Positions 52,400 to 61,420 of a DNA stretch of 64,000 nt are shown one piece after another. The translations under genes and the position numbers were made by a program. The stretch is from Chloroflexi bacterium 54-19 (GTDB taxonomy: Bacteria > Chloroflexota > Chloroflexia > Chloroheliales > Chloroheliaceae), in NCBI GenBank assembly GCA_001898225.1, contig MKTJ01000038.1:64372-128371 (forward strand), written 5' to 3'. Within the stretch, counting starts at the first letter, position 1. Every line of letters starts with the position of its first letter. The notes beneath the pieces were generated by a model that worked only from the letters and a program-made list of their open reading frames with translations, did no database searches and was not told where the DNA came from.

Positions 52400-53533
52400 T
52401 TAGCTGTTCTTTTCCTGGAACACCTTCATGAATTCTACCAGGGCTTCGACCCCTTCGTAGGGGAAAGCGTTATAGATGGAGGCGCGAATACCGCCAACCG
52501 TCCGGTAACCTTTCAGACCGTCCAGGCCCTGGGCCGTCGCTTCTTTTACAAAAGCTTTTTCGAGGGCTTCGTTCGGCAAGCGGTAGGTGACGTTCATCTT
52601 CGAGCGGCTGTCCGGCTGGGGGTGGCCTTTATAAAAACCGTTCGAGTTGTCAATGGCGTTATAGAGCAGACCGGCTTTCGCGGCGTTGCTCTTAGCCATC
52701 TGTTCCAGGCCCCCGTTCTCAAGCAGCCATTTGGTCACCAGCCCGGTGGCATAGATGGCGAAGGTGGGCGGAGTGTTATGTAGCGACTCTTTCTCACTCA
52801 GCAGCCGGTAATCGAGCAGGGCCGGGAGATTGGCGGGAGTCCGGGTCAGGAGGTCTTCCCGGACGATAACCAGGGTTACACCCGCCGGACCCATGTTTTT
52901 CTGCGCGCCGCCGTAAATCAAACCGTATTTGCTGATGTCGAGCGGGCGGCTCATTATATCGGAGGAAGCGTCACAGACCAGCGGCACGCCTTCCGGGGCG
53001 ACCGGTTCTTCGGACCATTCGGTCCCGTAAATCGTATTATTAGAGGTGAAGTGGAGATAAGCCGCTTTCGGGTCGAGTTGCAATTCGCTCTGCGCCGGAA
53101 TCCGGTCAAAATTGGTGCTTTCGGTCGAAGCCGCCGCTCGCACCGTACCCACCTTTTTGGCTTCTTTGAAAGCCGTCTGCGCCCAGGAGCCGGTAATGAT
53201 GTAGTCGGCGGAAGCGTCCTTTGCCAGCAGGTTCATCGGGAGCATTGCAAATTGCAGACTGGCGCCACCCTGCAAAAATATCACTTTATAATTGGCCGGG
53301 ATATTGTAGAGTTTGCGAATATTTGCTTCGGTCTGGTGAATAATATCTTCAAAAGCCGCCGAGCGGTGACTCATCTCCAGGACCGACATTCCCGTGCCGT
53401 TGTAATTTAATAATTCTTGCTGAATTTGCTCCAGGACCGGTAACGGCATAACCGCCGGACCAGCCGAGAAATTGAAGACCCGCCCGGTTGCTTTGTAACC
53501 GGCGGCTTCCTGTAAAGTCGTGGTAGTTGACAT
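52400..53533 (-). CDS. serC: phosphoserine aminotransferase
   Basis: A 377-residue class V aminotransferase: FNFSAGPAVMPLPVLEQIQQEL start, LQGGASLQFAMLPMNL, and the PLP lysine in YGGAQKNMGPAGV. The enzyme converts 3-phosphohydroxypyruvate and glutamate to phosphoserine in serine (and possibly pyridoxine) synthesis. The start ATG at 53533 has GGGAG eight bases upstream; the ORF opens at 53572, but that ATG lies in the -10 box (53571-53576), so it is not used. No serA or serB nearby. Confidence 0.95.
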   Translation of the reverse strand: MSTTTTLQEAAGYKATGRVFNFSAGPAVMPLPVLEQIQQELLNYNGTGMSVLEMSHRSAAFEDIIHQTEANIRKLYNIPANYKVIFLQGGASLQFAMLPMNLLAKDASADYIITGSWAQTAFKEAKKVGTVRAAASTESTNFDRIPAQSELQLDPKAAYLHFTSNNTIYGTEWSEEPVAPEGVPLVCDASSDIMSRPLDISKYGLIYGGAQKNMGPAGVTLVIVREDLLTRTPANLPALLDYRLLSEKESLHNTPPTFAIYATGLVTKWLLENGGLEQMAKSNAAKAGLLYNAIDNSNGFYKGHPQPDSRSKMNVTYRLPNEALEKAFVKEATAQGLDGLKGYRTVGGIRASIYNAFPYEGVEALVEFMKVFQEKNS

Positions 53534-53570
53534 AATAATTTCTCCCGCTAAATAATTGCAATAGGTTTTC

Positions 53571-53576
53571 ATTATA
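53571..53576 (-). promoter_or_regulatory. -10 box of serC
   Basis: TATAAT on the minus strand with TTGTGA 18 bases upstream; transcript would begin near 53564, leaving a leader of about 30 bases. Confidence 0.6.
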
Positions 53577-53740
53577 CCAATATTGTCAGGAAAATCACAA
53601 ATTCTTGATTAGGCCATTTTACCGATTTTTATATTTGGCTGAAACCGACTTTTAGATATGTTATGATAAACGGTAACATTAAAGGGGAGTAATTCGTTAT
53701 TTTCCTGGATGGTAAAATTTTCCCTTTACTGAGGTGTTTT

Positions 53741-55585
53741 TTGAATCTCCTGAAGACTCCTGTTCCCGCTAACCTGCCTGTCGATGTTTCGCCCGAAACG
53801 AAAACTCGGCGCAAAGAAATTATACTAATTATTTCGTTCCTGGCAGTCGCCATTGGCGTCAAGCTTTTGTTGGGGTTGTACCTGTGGCGCAACGGTTTCG
53901 TGGAATATGATACCGACGGCTTTACTCGCTCTATAATCGCCTGGCAGTGGGAGATTGGCAAAAAGCAGCTTGGCATTGATGCCTGGCTGCCCTTACAGTT
54001 CTGGTTGAACGGCACCCTCATGCATTTCTGGCCGGACCTGCTAAGAGTGCCCCGGCTGGTCAACATGCTTTCTTCCATAGTCACAACCGTCAATCTCTTT
54101 TTTATTGGCCGGGCCCTGTTTGGCCGGAACGCCGGTTTTGTGAGCGCTGCCCTGGCGGCTATCTTCCCCTGGGAAATCTGGTTCGGTCTCAGCGGGATGT
54201 CCGAAAGCCTGACCCACGTCTTTCTCACCACCGGGGTCGTCTTTTTCACGCAGTGGCTGACCCGCAAAGACCCCCGCGCCGGATGGCTGGTTCTTGCCAG
54301 CCTGGGATTCCTCGGTGCGACTATGCTCCGCTACGAAGCCTGGTTCTATAGCGCTGTCTATGCCCTGATTGCCCTGGTTATCGCCTTACGCCGTAACGAG
54401 TGGGGCAAGCCCGATAAAATCAAAGTGGTCCTGGCCCTGGTCCCGGCCTTCATTTTTATGGCAGGGTGGATGTACGCAAGCTGGACCGACCCGGCTATCG
54501 GTTCGCCGTTGGGTTTTGCCAAGATTACCAGCGAAATCAATGGGCGGATTTATAACTCGGAAAACACCAGCATGTCGTTCTTTTCCCGGCTGGTCTTCTA
54601 TCCGCAGACCTTCCTGACCCTCTGGCTGCCCCTGACTTTACCTGCTATCGCGGGTTCTTTGTGGTTGGCCTGGAAACCGGTCGGAAAAGCGCGCTGGTAC
54701 CTGGCCCTGGTCTGGGGCGAGTTCGTGGTTTTCATCTTGACGACCCTGCCCTTCAACAATATCGCGCCCGGCAGCGCCCGTTACCCGGTCTCCAACCTGC
54801 TGTTGCTTTTGCCGGTGGTGGCCTATCTTTTCGAGCGGGCTTTCACTTATCGTGCCCAGGCGGTTCGCTATGCCGGGGTTGGCCTGGTTGCCTTGCTGCT
54901 ATTGTCCCAGGTGTACGCGACCCTGGAAAGACCCCGCGATTACCCGGACGAGGCGACCCGCCAGGTAGCGGTCTGGTTGAATAAACTCTGGAAGACCGGC
55001 TATCTCAAACCGGATGAAAAGGTCATGCTCGACCTGCCCGCCTCGGATGGTCCGCAAGGTAACGACTTCACACGGGCCTACTATTCCTTGCCGGTCCTGA
55101 CCAATCACCCGGATAGCTTTGTCGTGCCGGTCAATTTTGATACCTTCTCGGCAATGGTTATGTCCCAGACCGGCGGCGCTCCCCACGTCTGGGTCCATCT
55201 GGCCTCGGCGGGGGGTGACCTCAAACCGTTCAAGAATAACTACCGCGACGTAGAAACTTTTGGCGACTACACCGTTGGCACCGTCCCGATTTTCCGGGGC
55301 GCGGCGGTCTTACCCGGAGATGGCATCGTGGGACATAAAGGCTCGGTCCAGAGCGGCCAGCCGGTAACCGCGACCGCCGACGAATACAAGCCAAAAGAAA
55401 CCACCGCCATCTGGGTTACTCGCCCCGATAAAAAGGTTATCAACCTGGGTAACAAAGATGCCGACACCAACGGAGTCCTGTCCATAAGCTATACCCCCGA
55501 CCAGGCTATCGCCGGAGATTGGTCGATTACAATTGTGGGGATGGAGTCGGGCCGCCGGGCCGTGGGGATGTTTGAAGTTAAATAA
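53741..55585 (+). CDS. PMT/ArnT-like membrane glycosyltransferase
   Basis: A 614-residue protein with about nine hydrophobic helices (IILIISFLAVAIGVKLLLGLYL first) followed by a ~190-residue soluble C-terminal part. The first loop has EYDTDGFTRSIIAWQW, with acidic residues placed as in GT39/ArnT-type enzymes that use polyprenyl-linked sugars. The start is TTG at 53741 with GAGGTG five bases upstream. Acceptor and sugar unknown. It precedes the nth gene by 26 bases and may share its transcript. Confidence 0.82.
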   Translation: MNLLKTPVPANLPVDVSPETKTRRKEIILIISFLAVAIGVKLLLGLYLWRNGFVEYDTDGFTRSIIAWQWEIGKKQLGIDAWLPLQFWLNGTLMHFWPDLLRVPRLVNMLSSIVTTVNLFFIGRALFGRNAGFVSAALAAIFPWEIWFGLSGMSESLTHVFLTTGVVFFTQWLTRKDPRAGWLVLASLGFLGATMLRYEAWFYSAVYALIALVIALRRNEWGKPDKIKVVLALVPAFIFMAGWMYASWTDPAIGSPLGFAKITSEINGRIYNSENTSMSFFSRLVFYPQTFLTLWLPLTLPAIAGSLWLAWKPVGKARWYLALVWGEFVVFILTTLPFNNIAPGSARYPVSNLLLLLPVVAYLFERAFTYRAQAVRYAGVGLVALLLLSQVYATLERPRDYPDEATRQVAVWLNKLWKTGYLKPDEKVMLDLPASDGPQGNDFTRAYYSLPVLTNHPDSFVVPVNFDTFSAMVMSQTGGAPHVWVHLASAGGDLKPFKNNYRDVETFGDYTVGTVPIFRGAAVLPGDGIVGHKGSVQSGQPVTATADEYKPKETTAIWVTRPDKKVINLGNKDADTNGVLSISYTPDQAIAGDWSITIVGMESGRRAVGMFEVK

Positions 55586-55611
55586 TGTCTATGTCTGGGG
55601 AAATATAGAAA

Positions 55612-56322
55612 ATGGTCTCAAAACAACCTGCCCGCAAACCCACTCCGTTTGATGATACCATCGAAAACGGCGCGGCCCGTCACCAGTTCGAAATCATCTA
55701 TCCCTTGCTAAAACAACTCTATCCCACTCCAAAGTGCGGCCTCGATTTCGAGAACCCCTTCCAGTTGTTGATAGCTACCATCCTTTCGGCCCAGTGTACC
55801 GATGTTCGGGTCAATATGATAACCCCGGCCCTGTTCAAACGGTTCCCCGACCCCGCCGCCATGGCCGAAGCTAACCCGGCTGAACTTGAGAAGCTCATCT
55901 ACACCTGCGGGTTTTATCACAACAAGGCCAAGAGTATCCTGGGCGCATCAAAAAAGATTGTGGAAGACTACGGCGGGCAAGTCCCGCAAACTATGGAAGA
56001 ATTGCTCAAACTGCCGGGAGTGGCGCGTAAGACCGGCAGCGTGGTCCTGGGGAACGCTTTTGGTATCAATGATGGGATTGCCGTGGATACCCACGTGACC
56101 CGGCTGGTCGCTCGCCTGGGCCTTTCCAACAACACCGACCCCGTAAAGATAGAGCGTGACCTCATGGCCCTGACCCCCCGCGAAGAATGGACCAACGTCT
56201 CGCACCGGCTAATCTGGCATGGCCGGTTGGTCTGCGAAGCCCGGCGGCCTCGCTGCGAAGCGTGTCTCCTGGCGCCTCACTGCCCCTCGCGGATAACCCC
56301 GCTGGAAGTCCCCGCCCCTTAA
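55612..56322 (+). CDS. nth: endonuclease III
   Basis: A 236-residue HhH-GPD glycosylase/AP lyase of base-excision repair, removing oxidised pyrimidines. Visible: TILSAQCTDVRVNMITP, the helix-hairpin-helix LPGVARKTGSVVLGNAFG with the catalytic Lys, GIAVDTHVTRLVARLG with the catalytic Asp, and the iron-sulfur cluster cysteines C207-X6-C214-X2-C217-X5-C223. All key residues are present. The ATG at 55612 has a GGGGA site about 10 bases upstream. Confidence 0.96.
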   Translation: MVSKQPARKPTPFDDTIENGAARHQFEIIYPLLKQLYPTPKCGLDFENPFQLLIATILSAQCTDVRVNMITPALFKRFPDPAAMAEANPAELEKLIYTCGFYHNKAKSILGASKKIVEDYGGQVPQTMEELLKLPGVARKTGSVVLGNAFGINDGIAVDTHVTRLVARLGLSNNTDPVKIERDLMALTPREEWTNVSHRLIWHGRLVCEARRPRCEACLLAPHCPSRITPLEVPAP

Positions 56323-56331
56323 CCTGGATTT

Positions 56332-56400
56332 TGTCATTCCGAGGCCGCAACCGAGGAATCTTGGGCACCCGTTTACGGGTACCGTTGGACAATAGCACAG
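56332..56400 (+). repeat. TGTCATTCC-type dispersed repeat
   Basis: TGTCATTCCGAGG...GAGGAATCTTGGGCACCC, then a hairpin CCCGTTTACGGG and ACCGTTGGAC-AATAGCACAGTC, matching the end of the 34719 element. It directly follows nth. Confidence 0.75.
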
Positions 56401-56452
56401 TCAAAAACTGCACATTCACGAAAAGGCATACTAAAAATTCTACACCTTATTG

Positions 56453-57115
56453 CTAACCCTCGCCGCCCGTGTCCAAGAGTTTAGCCAGTTCTTCCGGCGT
56501 ATCAACGTCCTCGTGGATGGCCGGGTCGGTCACCGCCACCTCGATAATGGCCTGGGGGTACTTCCTGACCACCGCCCGGCCCCCAACATCACCTTCCAGC
56601 CTGGTAAGTTCCTCGAAGAAGTTCCGGCCAAAAATAACCGGGTTGCCCCGTTTCCCCTCAAAGACCGGAAACAGGATTTTCTCCCGCCCCGCCTCACCCA
56701 GCCCCGCAAACTGCTCCAGCAAAGTTTTTAGGGTTTCCACTCTCAGGCGAGGCTGGTCGGTCAGCATTATCAGCGCCCCTTCGACCGGCGGCACTAACTC
56801 GTTCGCCGCCTTTACCCCCGCCGCTACCGAAAAACCCTGTCCTTCCTCCCAGCGCGGGTTGAAAACCGGCTTTACCCTAGGAGAGTTCACCTGCCGGGCC
56901 AGCACTTCCTCGACCGCTTTTTGTTGGTTGCCGACCACCACCAGCACCGGCCCTGCCGTTGCCGCCAGCGTCAGGCCGACCGCCCTTTCGACCAGGGTCG
57001 GACCAACGGCAGAAGGCCATTGTTCGAGTTGTTTGGGACGGCCAAACCGCCGGGCCGCTCCCGCCGCCAGGACGATTGCCGCCACCCTGTTTTCCGGTCC
57101 ACTATCCACGCTCAC
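56453..57115 (-). CDS. molybdenum cofactor nucleotidyltransferase (MocA/MobA-like)
   Basis: A 220-residue NTP-transferase: AAIVLAAGAARRFGRPKQLEQW (nucleotide-binding signature), LVVVGNQQ, LIMLTDQPRLRVE and GNPVIFGRNFFEEL. The family attaches CMP or GMP to molybdopterin to finish the cofactor of molybdenum hydroxylases. The molybdenum hydroxylase subunit gene in this window (61421-63880) fits such a role. The start is GTG at 57115; a second GTG two codons on is possible. Forty-four bases downstream of the TolB-like gene on the same strand, so perhaps one operon. Confidence 0.88.
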   Translation of the reverse strand: MSVDSGPENRVAAIVLAAGAARRFGRPKQLEQWPSAVGPTLVERAVGLTLAATAGPVLVVVGNQQKAVEEVLARQVNSPRVKPVFNPRWEEGQGFSVAAGVKAANELVPPVEGALIMLTDQPRLRVETLKTLLEQFAGLGEAGREKILFPVFEGKRGNPVIFGRNFFEELTRLEGDVGGRAVVRKYPQAIIEVAVTDPAIHEDVDTPEELAKLLDTGGEG

Positions 57116-57159
57116 TTATCCCGCCCCCTTCCCAGGCAACATATCCCCAAAACTAGCCA

Positions 57160-59814
57160 TTAACCTTTGGACCAGCCGAGCCGGTCAACCGCGAAAGCCC
57201 TTGCCAGCACGTCGCTTTTGAGCGGGTTGCCCTGCCCGCTGGTTACATAAATCGTGTTGTTTTGATAATATATTAGTGACTGGCCGTTGCCCGGCTCCCA
57301 GGTGTAAAACCGCGCTTTGTAAGAATAGTAGGGCATATAATCCAAATTTATGGCCCGGCTGTTCCCGTTCGAAAAGCTCACCACTACCAGGCGGTGGTCG
57401 TCACTGGTCGCGGCGTTGTTGCTGCCATCGAACCGGCCATCCCCATTTTGGGTATAGTAGGCCAGGTTCAGGCCGTCCGGCGAGATTAGCGGCCCCGACC
57501 CCCGGTCGTACGAACGCCAGCCCCGCAGCGAACTGCCGGTATTCCCCAGCACAAAAGCCTGGATAGTGCTCGATTGGTTCGAGGAGGCCACCGTGGCGAT
57601 AAGGCGGGAGTTGTCGGGCGTAAAGCCGATAATCCGGTTGATATAATATCCCGGTTGATCGTCCACCTTGCCGTCGGGCGTGACCAGCCAGATGTCCCAG
57701 ATAGAGCTATAACTCGCAAAGCCCGCCGCGCCACTCATCGCCAGGTACTGGCCGTCTGGCGACCAGGCCAGCCCTTTGCCTAAAGAGCTGTAGCGGGTAT
57801 CGAAATTGCCCACCGAGGCAATCTGTTTACCCGGTTGGCTGCCGTCGGCGGGGGAGATATACAATTCGTAAGTCAGGTTTTCCACCCGGTAGGCAATTTT
57901 GCTGCCGTCCGGCGACCAGGCAAAGGCCGAGGCGTTCTGGGTGGTAATCAGGCGCGGCGCGGAAACACTTTTTACCAGGTCGTCAACCTCCACGGTATAC
58001 AGCCCCGTTTTAAGCCTGGGGTCGCCGTTCAGGGATTGGAAGGCCAGTTCTTTACCGTCCGCCGACCAGCTTGTCAGGTAGCTCAGGTCGTCGGGATTGC
58101 CGCTACCCTCCGAGAGCTTTTGCTTATTCTTGCCGTCCAGCCCGACCACGTAAAGAGTGCTGTTGAAGCGGTCGCCCACCTCAACATAGACCATTTTGTC
58201 ACCTTTGGGGGCCAGGTTAAAATCAATCTGTTTGAAAGTGCCCGAAGTTATGACCGTCTGTTTGCCGGTTGCCAGGTCGTTGACGATTAGCTGCCGCTGG
58301 CCGATACCGCTGACATAGACCAGTTTGCCGGTCTTGCTGGCGGTGGGGTTAGCGGTGGCGGTAGGGGACGCCTGGGCTGTCGCGGAGGAGGTAGTCGCGG
58401 TCGGACTGCCTGCTCCCAGCGTATCCATACCGCAGCAACTCGCCTGGAAGGTCGAGCCCGGCCCGCTCATGAGGGTCAGGGTGTTCTTGTTGACGGTGTC
58501 AAGCGTTTCGAGGGTTTCATCAAAGAAGTCGTAAATGTAATTACCGGCCTGGGATTGCAGGGTATTCCGGCCCACATTGGCCCGGTCGTAGACCAGGCGG
58601 CGGTTGTCGGGCAGCCAGCTAACCCCCAGCACCGAGTCTTTGTCCTGGCCCAGTGAAGCCGTCCCGACCGGGTAAAACCGGATATTCCCGGTCGAGGTAT
58701 CTATGACCTGCAAGCGGGCGCTGCCGTCACTGAAAGCAATCGAGCGACCGTTGGGCGACCAGGCCGGGGCGAGGTGAAGGCGGCTGGCCGGGCTATAAAA
58801 GTCGGCGTAAGCCCAGATCATACTCATGATTTCGTGGGCCGAGCCGTCATAATCGGCTACCCGGCGGCTTCCCCCGCTCTCCACGCTTATCTTGTAAAGG
58901 CTGATTTTGTCTTTCTGGGTATCGGTGGCGGTAAAGGCCAGGGTCGCGCTGTCCGGCGACCAGCTTGCGAAAATAATGTCCAGGTCGGTGATTTTAGCCC
59001 GCTCCGAAAGTGAAATGGGGCTGGAACCATCTGCGTTGGCGATATTCAGGCTCCGCTTCATGTCCAGCACGTTGTTCCCGCTGATATAGACCAGCCGTTT
59101 GCCGTTCGGCGACCACGACCCGCTCACCGCGTCCGCGACCAGCAGGGCCGGTTGGCCGTTATCCACCGTCACCGTATACAGGCTCGATTGCTGGCTACCT
59201 TTGGCAGTAGTGGCCGGGGTTGGGGTCGAGTCATCCAGGATCGGAAACCTGCCCGACCCGTTATCCGGGGTTTGCATCGGGGTCAAGGCGGGACCGTTGC
59301 CGGGGGTAGCGGTCGGAGCCGCCGCGATATTCGCCGCTTTGCTGCCGGACTGGTTAGCCTGCCCGGTGGTGGTCGTGACCCTGGTAAAAAGTATCCTCTG
59401 GCTGTCAGGCGACCAGACCGGGTTAAGGCCGTCCTGGGCCACCACCTTGCGGTTCTTGCCGTCCGCGTCCATCACCACTATCCGGCGATTGCTGGCATAG
59501 TCCCCGGCGGCCTCATCCCCGTTAAGCTCGGTAAAGACGACCCGTTTGCCATCGGGTGACCAGGAGGGACTGTATTCGGCGGCGGCGCTCTGGGTCAACC
59601 GCCCGGTGAATTTCCCGGTCAGGTCGACCGTGTAAAGGTCGGGCCAGCCATCTTTGTTACTCAGGACCAGCACCCGGTCTTGCGGCAGGTTCTCGTCTTT
59701 GGTGGTAGGGGTAGAGGTCGCGGCATCGCCACAGGCCACCAGCAGTTGCAACCCTAACAACAAAACAACCAGCCAGGCCGCCAGGAAGCCGCCTTTAATT
59801 TTGCTACTTGACAT
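57160..59814 (-). CDS. large TolB/WD40-like propeller lipoprotein
   Basis: An 884-residue protein: lipoprotein signal with LLVAC lipobox, short Thr-rich tether, then many propeller-type motifs (YSPSWSPDGKRVVF, NPVWSPDSQRILF, GSWSPNGKRLVYISG, FASWSPDSATLAF, LAPAWSPNGRSIAFSDG, FAWSPDGSKIAYR). These are the PD40/TolB blades, perhaps two propellers. Low-complexity Thr/Ala linkers interrupt (near 160-210 and 440-460). Function unknown; binding or sensing outside the cell is the family norm. Probably an operon with mocA. Upstream, a hairpin GGTAAAATC/GATTTTACC lies at 59862-59885. Confidence 0.88.
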   Translation of the reverse strand: MSSSKIKGGFLAAWLVVLLLGLQLLVACGDAATSTPTTKDENLPQDRVLVLSNKDGWPDLYTVDLTGKFTGRLTQSAAAEYSPSWSPDGKRVVFTELNGDEAAGDYASNRRIVVMDADGKNRKVVAQDGLNPVWSPDSQRILFTRVTTTTGQANQSGSKAANIAAAPTATPGNGPALTPMQTPDNGSGRFPILDDSTPTPATTAKGSQQSSLYTVTVDNGQPALLVADAVSGSWSPNGKRLVYISGNNVLDMKRSLNIANADGSSPISLSERAKITDLDIIFASWSPDSATLAFTATDTQKDKISLYKISVESGGSRRVADYDGSAHEIMSMIWAYADFYSPASRLHLAPAWSPNGRSIAFSDGSARLQVIDTSTGNIRFYPVGTASLGQDKDSVLGVSWLPDNRRLVYDRANVGRNTLQSQAGNYIYDFFDETLETLDTVNKNTLTLMSGPGSTFQASCCGMDTLGAGSPTATTSSATAQASPTATANPTASKTGKLVYVSGIGQRQLIVNDLATGKQTVITSGTFKQIDFNLAPKGDKMVYVEVGDRFNSTLYVVGLDGKNKQKLSEGSGNPDDLSYLTSWSADGKELAFQSLNGDPRLKTGLYTVEVDDLVKSVSAPRLITTQNASAFAWSPDGSKIAYRVENLTYELYISPADGSQPGKQIASVGNFDTRYSSLGKGLAWSPDGQYLAMSGAAGFASYSSIWDIWLVTPDGKVDDQPGYYINRIIGFTPDNSRLIATVASSNQSSTIQAFVLGNTGSSLRGWRSYDRGSGPLISPDGLNLAYYTQNGDGRFDGSNNAATSDDHRLVVVSFSNGNSRAINLDYMPYYSYKARFYTWEPGNGQSLIYYQNNTIYVTSGQGNPLKSDVLARAFAVDRLGWSKG

Positions 59815-59861
59815 AATAACCCACTATGATTCCGGAAGATTTTTTATAGATAACAACGAAA

Positions 59862-59885
59862 GGTAAAATCTACTTGGATTTTACC
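59862..59885. other. 9-bp inverted repeat upstream of the TolB-like gene
   Basis: GGTAAAATC (59862-59870) / GATTTTACC (59877-59885), six-base loop, 48 bases before the ATG at 59814. Could be an operator or a structured leader; no T-run. Confidence 0.4.
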
Positions 59886-59952
59886 GTAGGCGGCATCATA
59901 AGTCTATAGAGCCGGGTTAAAGGGCAAATGCAAAGTGTTTAGTGTTTAGGGT

Positions 59953-60035
59953 TGTCACACCCAAAGGACGTGAGCGCAGTCGAGAAATCTAGCCCGTACC
60001 CACAGGTCGCACCTGCGGGCACGGGTTCCGGTGGT
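59953..60035 (+). repeat. TGTCACAC-type dispersed repeat
   Basis: TGTCACACCC...CGCAGTCGAGAAATCTAGCCCG, then a hairpin (GCCCGTACCCACAGG / CCTGCGGGCACGGG-type). The CGCAGTCGAG(A/G)AATCTAGCCCG part recurs at the right end of the window on the minus strand. Confidence 0.7.
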
Positions 60036-60114
60036 GTAAATCACGGTCGAAATGCATGAAAACTTTTCGGACTTTGCATTCACCCTGGCTAAAGGGGGAG
60101 TTAAATGGACCTGC

Positions 60115-60609
60115 TTACTCCGAGCGATTATGGTTTGAACCCAGGTTGCCAAAAAGGTCGGGGTCGAGCATTATGCGCTCCTCGACCGGAATCGCCAGGT
60201 TAAAATTGACCAGGTGCAACTTGGCGCTGGTATTAAAGAGGGCGATTTTCCGGCTGAGATAATCAATCCGAGGCTGGTCTTCGGGGTGGGCCCAGGCGGC
60301 GGCCTCCACGATTTGCTCGGCGGTTAGCTCGACCACTCGCAACAAAACGTTCGGGTCGTACCCGGCCCGGAGACGCGCTTCGAAGACTTTATCGAGGAAA
60401 TCCATCAAGGGTTTGGCGTCGTTAATCTCGATAGAGGCAATCACGCTGTGGGTTGCCAGGGTAATCCGCTGGGCAATCTGGTCCTCGGTCAGATTGGCGT
60501 AAAGGCTGAACTGGCGTTTGTCCCGGCCAATGCGCCGGGCTACCCTGGTAGCAATATCGTTGACGAGCCGGTTTAAAATCTCTACTAATTCCTGGTTCAG
60601 GCTAGGCAT
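60115..60609 (-). CDS. hypothetical helical protein, 164 residues
   Basis: Soluble, mostly alpha-helical: LVEILNRLVNDIATRVARRIGR, ITLATHSVIASIEINDAKPLMDFLDKVFEARLRAGYDP. The shape recalls the N-terminal helical (globin-like) domains of RsbR/RsbRD stress-sensor proteins, but similarity is too weak to name it. No downstream STAS domain is present. ATG at 60609 with GAGGGG almost adjacent, so the start is only likely. Confidence 0.6.
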   Translation of the reverse strand: MPSLNQELVEILNRLVNDIATRVARRIGRDKRQFSLYANLTEDQIAQRITLATHSVIASIEINDAKPLMDFLDKVFEARLRAGYDPNVLLRVVELTAEQIVEAAAWAHPEDQPRIDYLSRKIALFNTSAKLHLVNFNLAIPVEERIMLDPDLFGNLGSNHNRSE

Positions 60610-60674
60610 CCCCTCACGGCCTTCCTATTACTTTCACCAAATATCCTGCAATCCTCGAACTTTATATTGGTCTA

Positions 60675-60680
60675 ATTATA
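60675..60680 (-). promoter_or_regulatory. -10 box of the hypothetical helical protein gene
   Basis: TATAAT on the minus strand, 66 bases before the ATG at 60609; -35 not convincing. The 60610-60850 gap is otherwise AT-rich and gene-free. Confidence 0.4.
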
Positions 60681-60850
60681 CCTAAATTACTAAAAAAAAT
60701 AAGTTGAGTTTTCAATTTATCCCTATGAATTTTTGCCAATTTTAAAAAATGGTCTTCCCAATCCGCAACCCTACCCCTTTTTCACAGGTTATATAGGGGA
60801 ATACCAAAACTTAAACCGCTACTTTAAAGGTAAAGGATACTAAAACGGGC

Positions 60851-61420
60851 ATGGAATATATTCCCTTTTTGTATTTCTATTTTAGCTGGTTCCTGGCCGG
60901 GTCCGGTCTTTCCCTACTCCTGCTAATGCTAAAGCGGTTTTTCCCGTTTGAAAAGCGCCTGCTTTTCCCGGTTGCCCTGGTTGCGGGGATGCTCTTTGTG
61001 ACGCTGGGCGTGCGGGTCTTCTGGCGGAACGGCATCGACGCGCTGGGCGGAGGCTTTTACGCTTACCCGCCCACCCTGGCCGGGATTCTGGCCGTTTTCG
61101 GCTGGCGGCGCGACTATCGGGCCGGGTGGTTTATCACGCTGGCCCTGCACCTCGCTATCGGCCTGGTGGCCCTGAACCTTTACCTGAATAAAGCAGACGA
61201 ACTGGCTTATGGCCGGTCTTACTGGTACGTCAACAGTAAATATGACGCTACCGCCGCGCTCGACCACGTTTTAGAAATAGCAGACGAACTGCTAGACGCC
61301 GCTTTGCTCTACCTGGCCGTCACCATCCCGGCGCAGGTCCTCCTTTTCGTCTTAATACCCTCAATCCAGCGCCTGCTAACGAAAGGGCGCGCCTTCTTTT
61401 CAAAAACGGTCACGAATTAA
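60851..61420 (+). CDS. small membrane protein, about five helices
   Basis: A 189-residue protein of unknown family. Helices near 5-27, 36-56, 65-80, 88-112 and 150-172; the soluble loop around 112-140 has YGRSYWYVNSKYDATAALDHV. No catalytic motif. Its stop is immediately adjacent to the stop of the convergent molybdenum hydroxylase gene (TAA|TTA), with no terminator between. Confidence 0.65.
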   Translation: MEYIPFLYFYFSWFLAGSGLSLLLLMLKRFFPFEKRLLFPVALVAGMLFVTLGVRVFWRNGIDALGGGFYAYPPTLAGILAVFGWRRDYRAGWFITLALHLAIGLVALNLYLNKADELAYGRSYWYVNSKYDATAALDHVLEIADELLDAALLYLAVTIPAQVLLFVLIPSIQRLLTKGRAFFSKTVTN

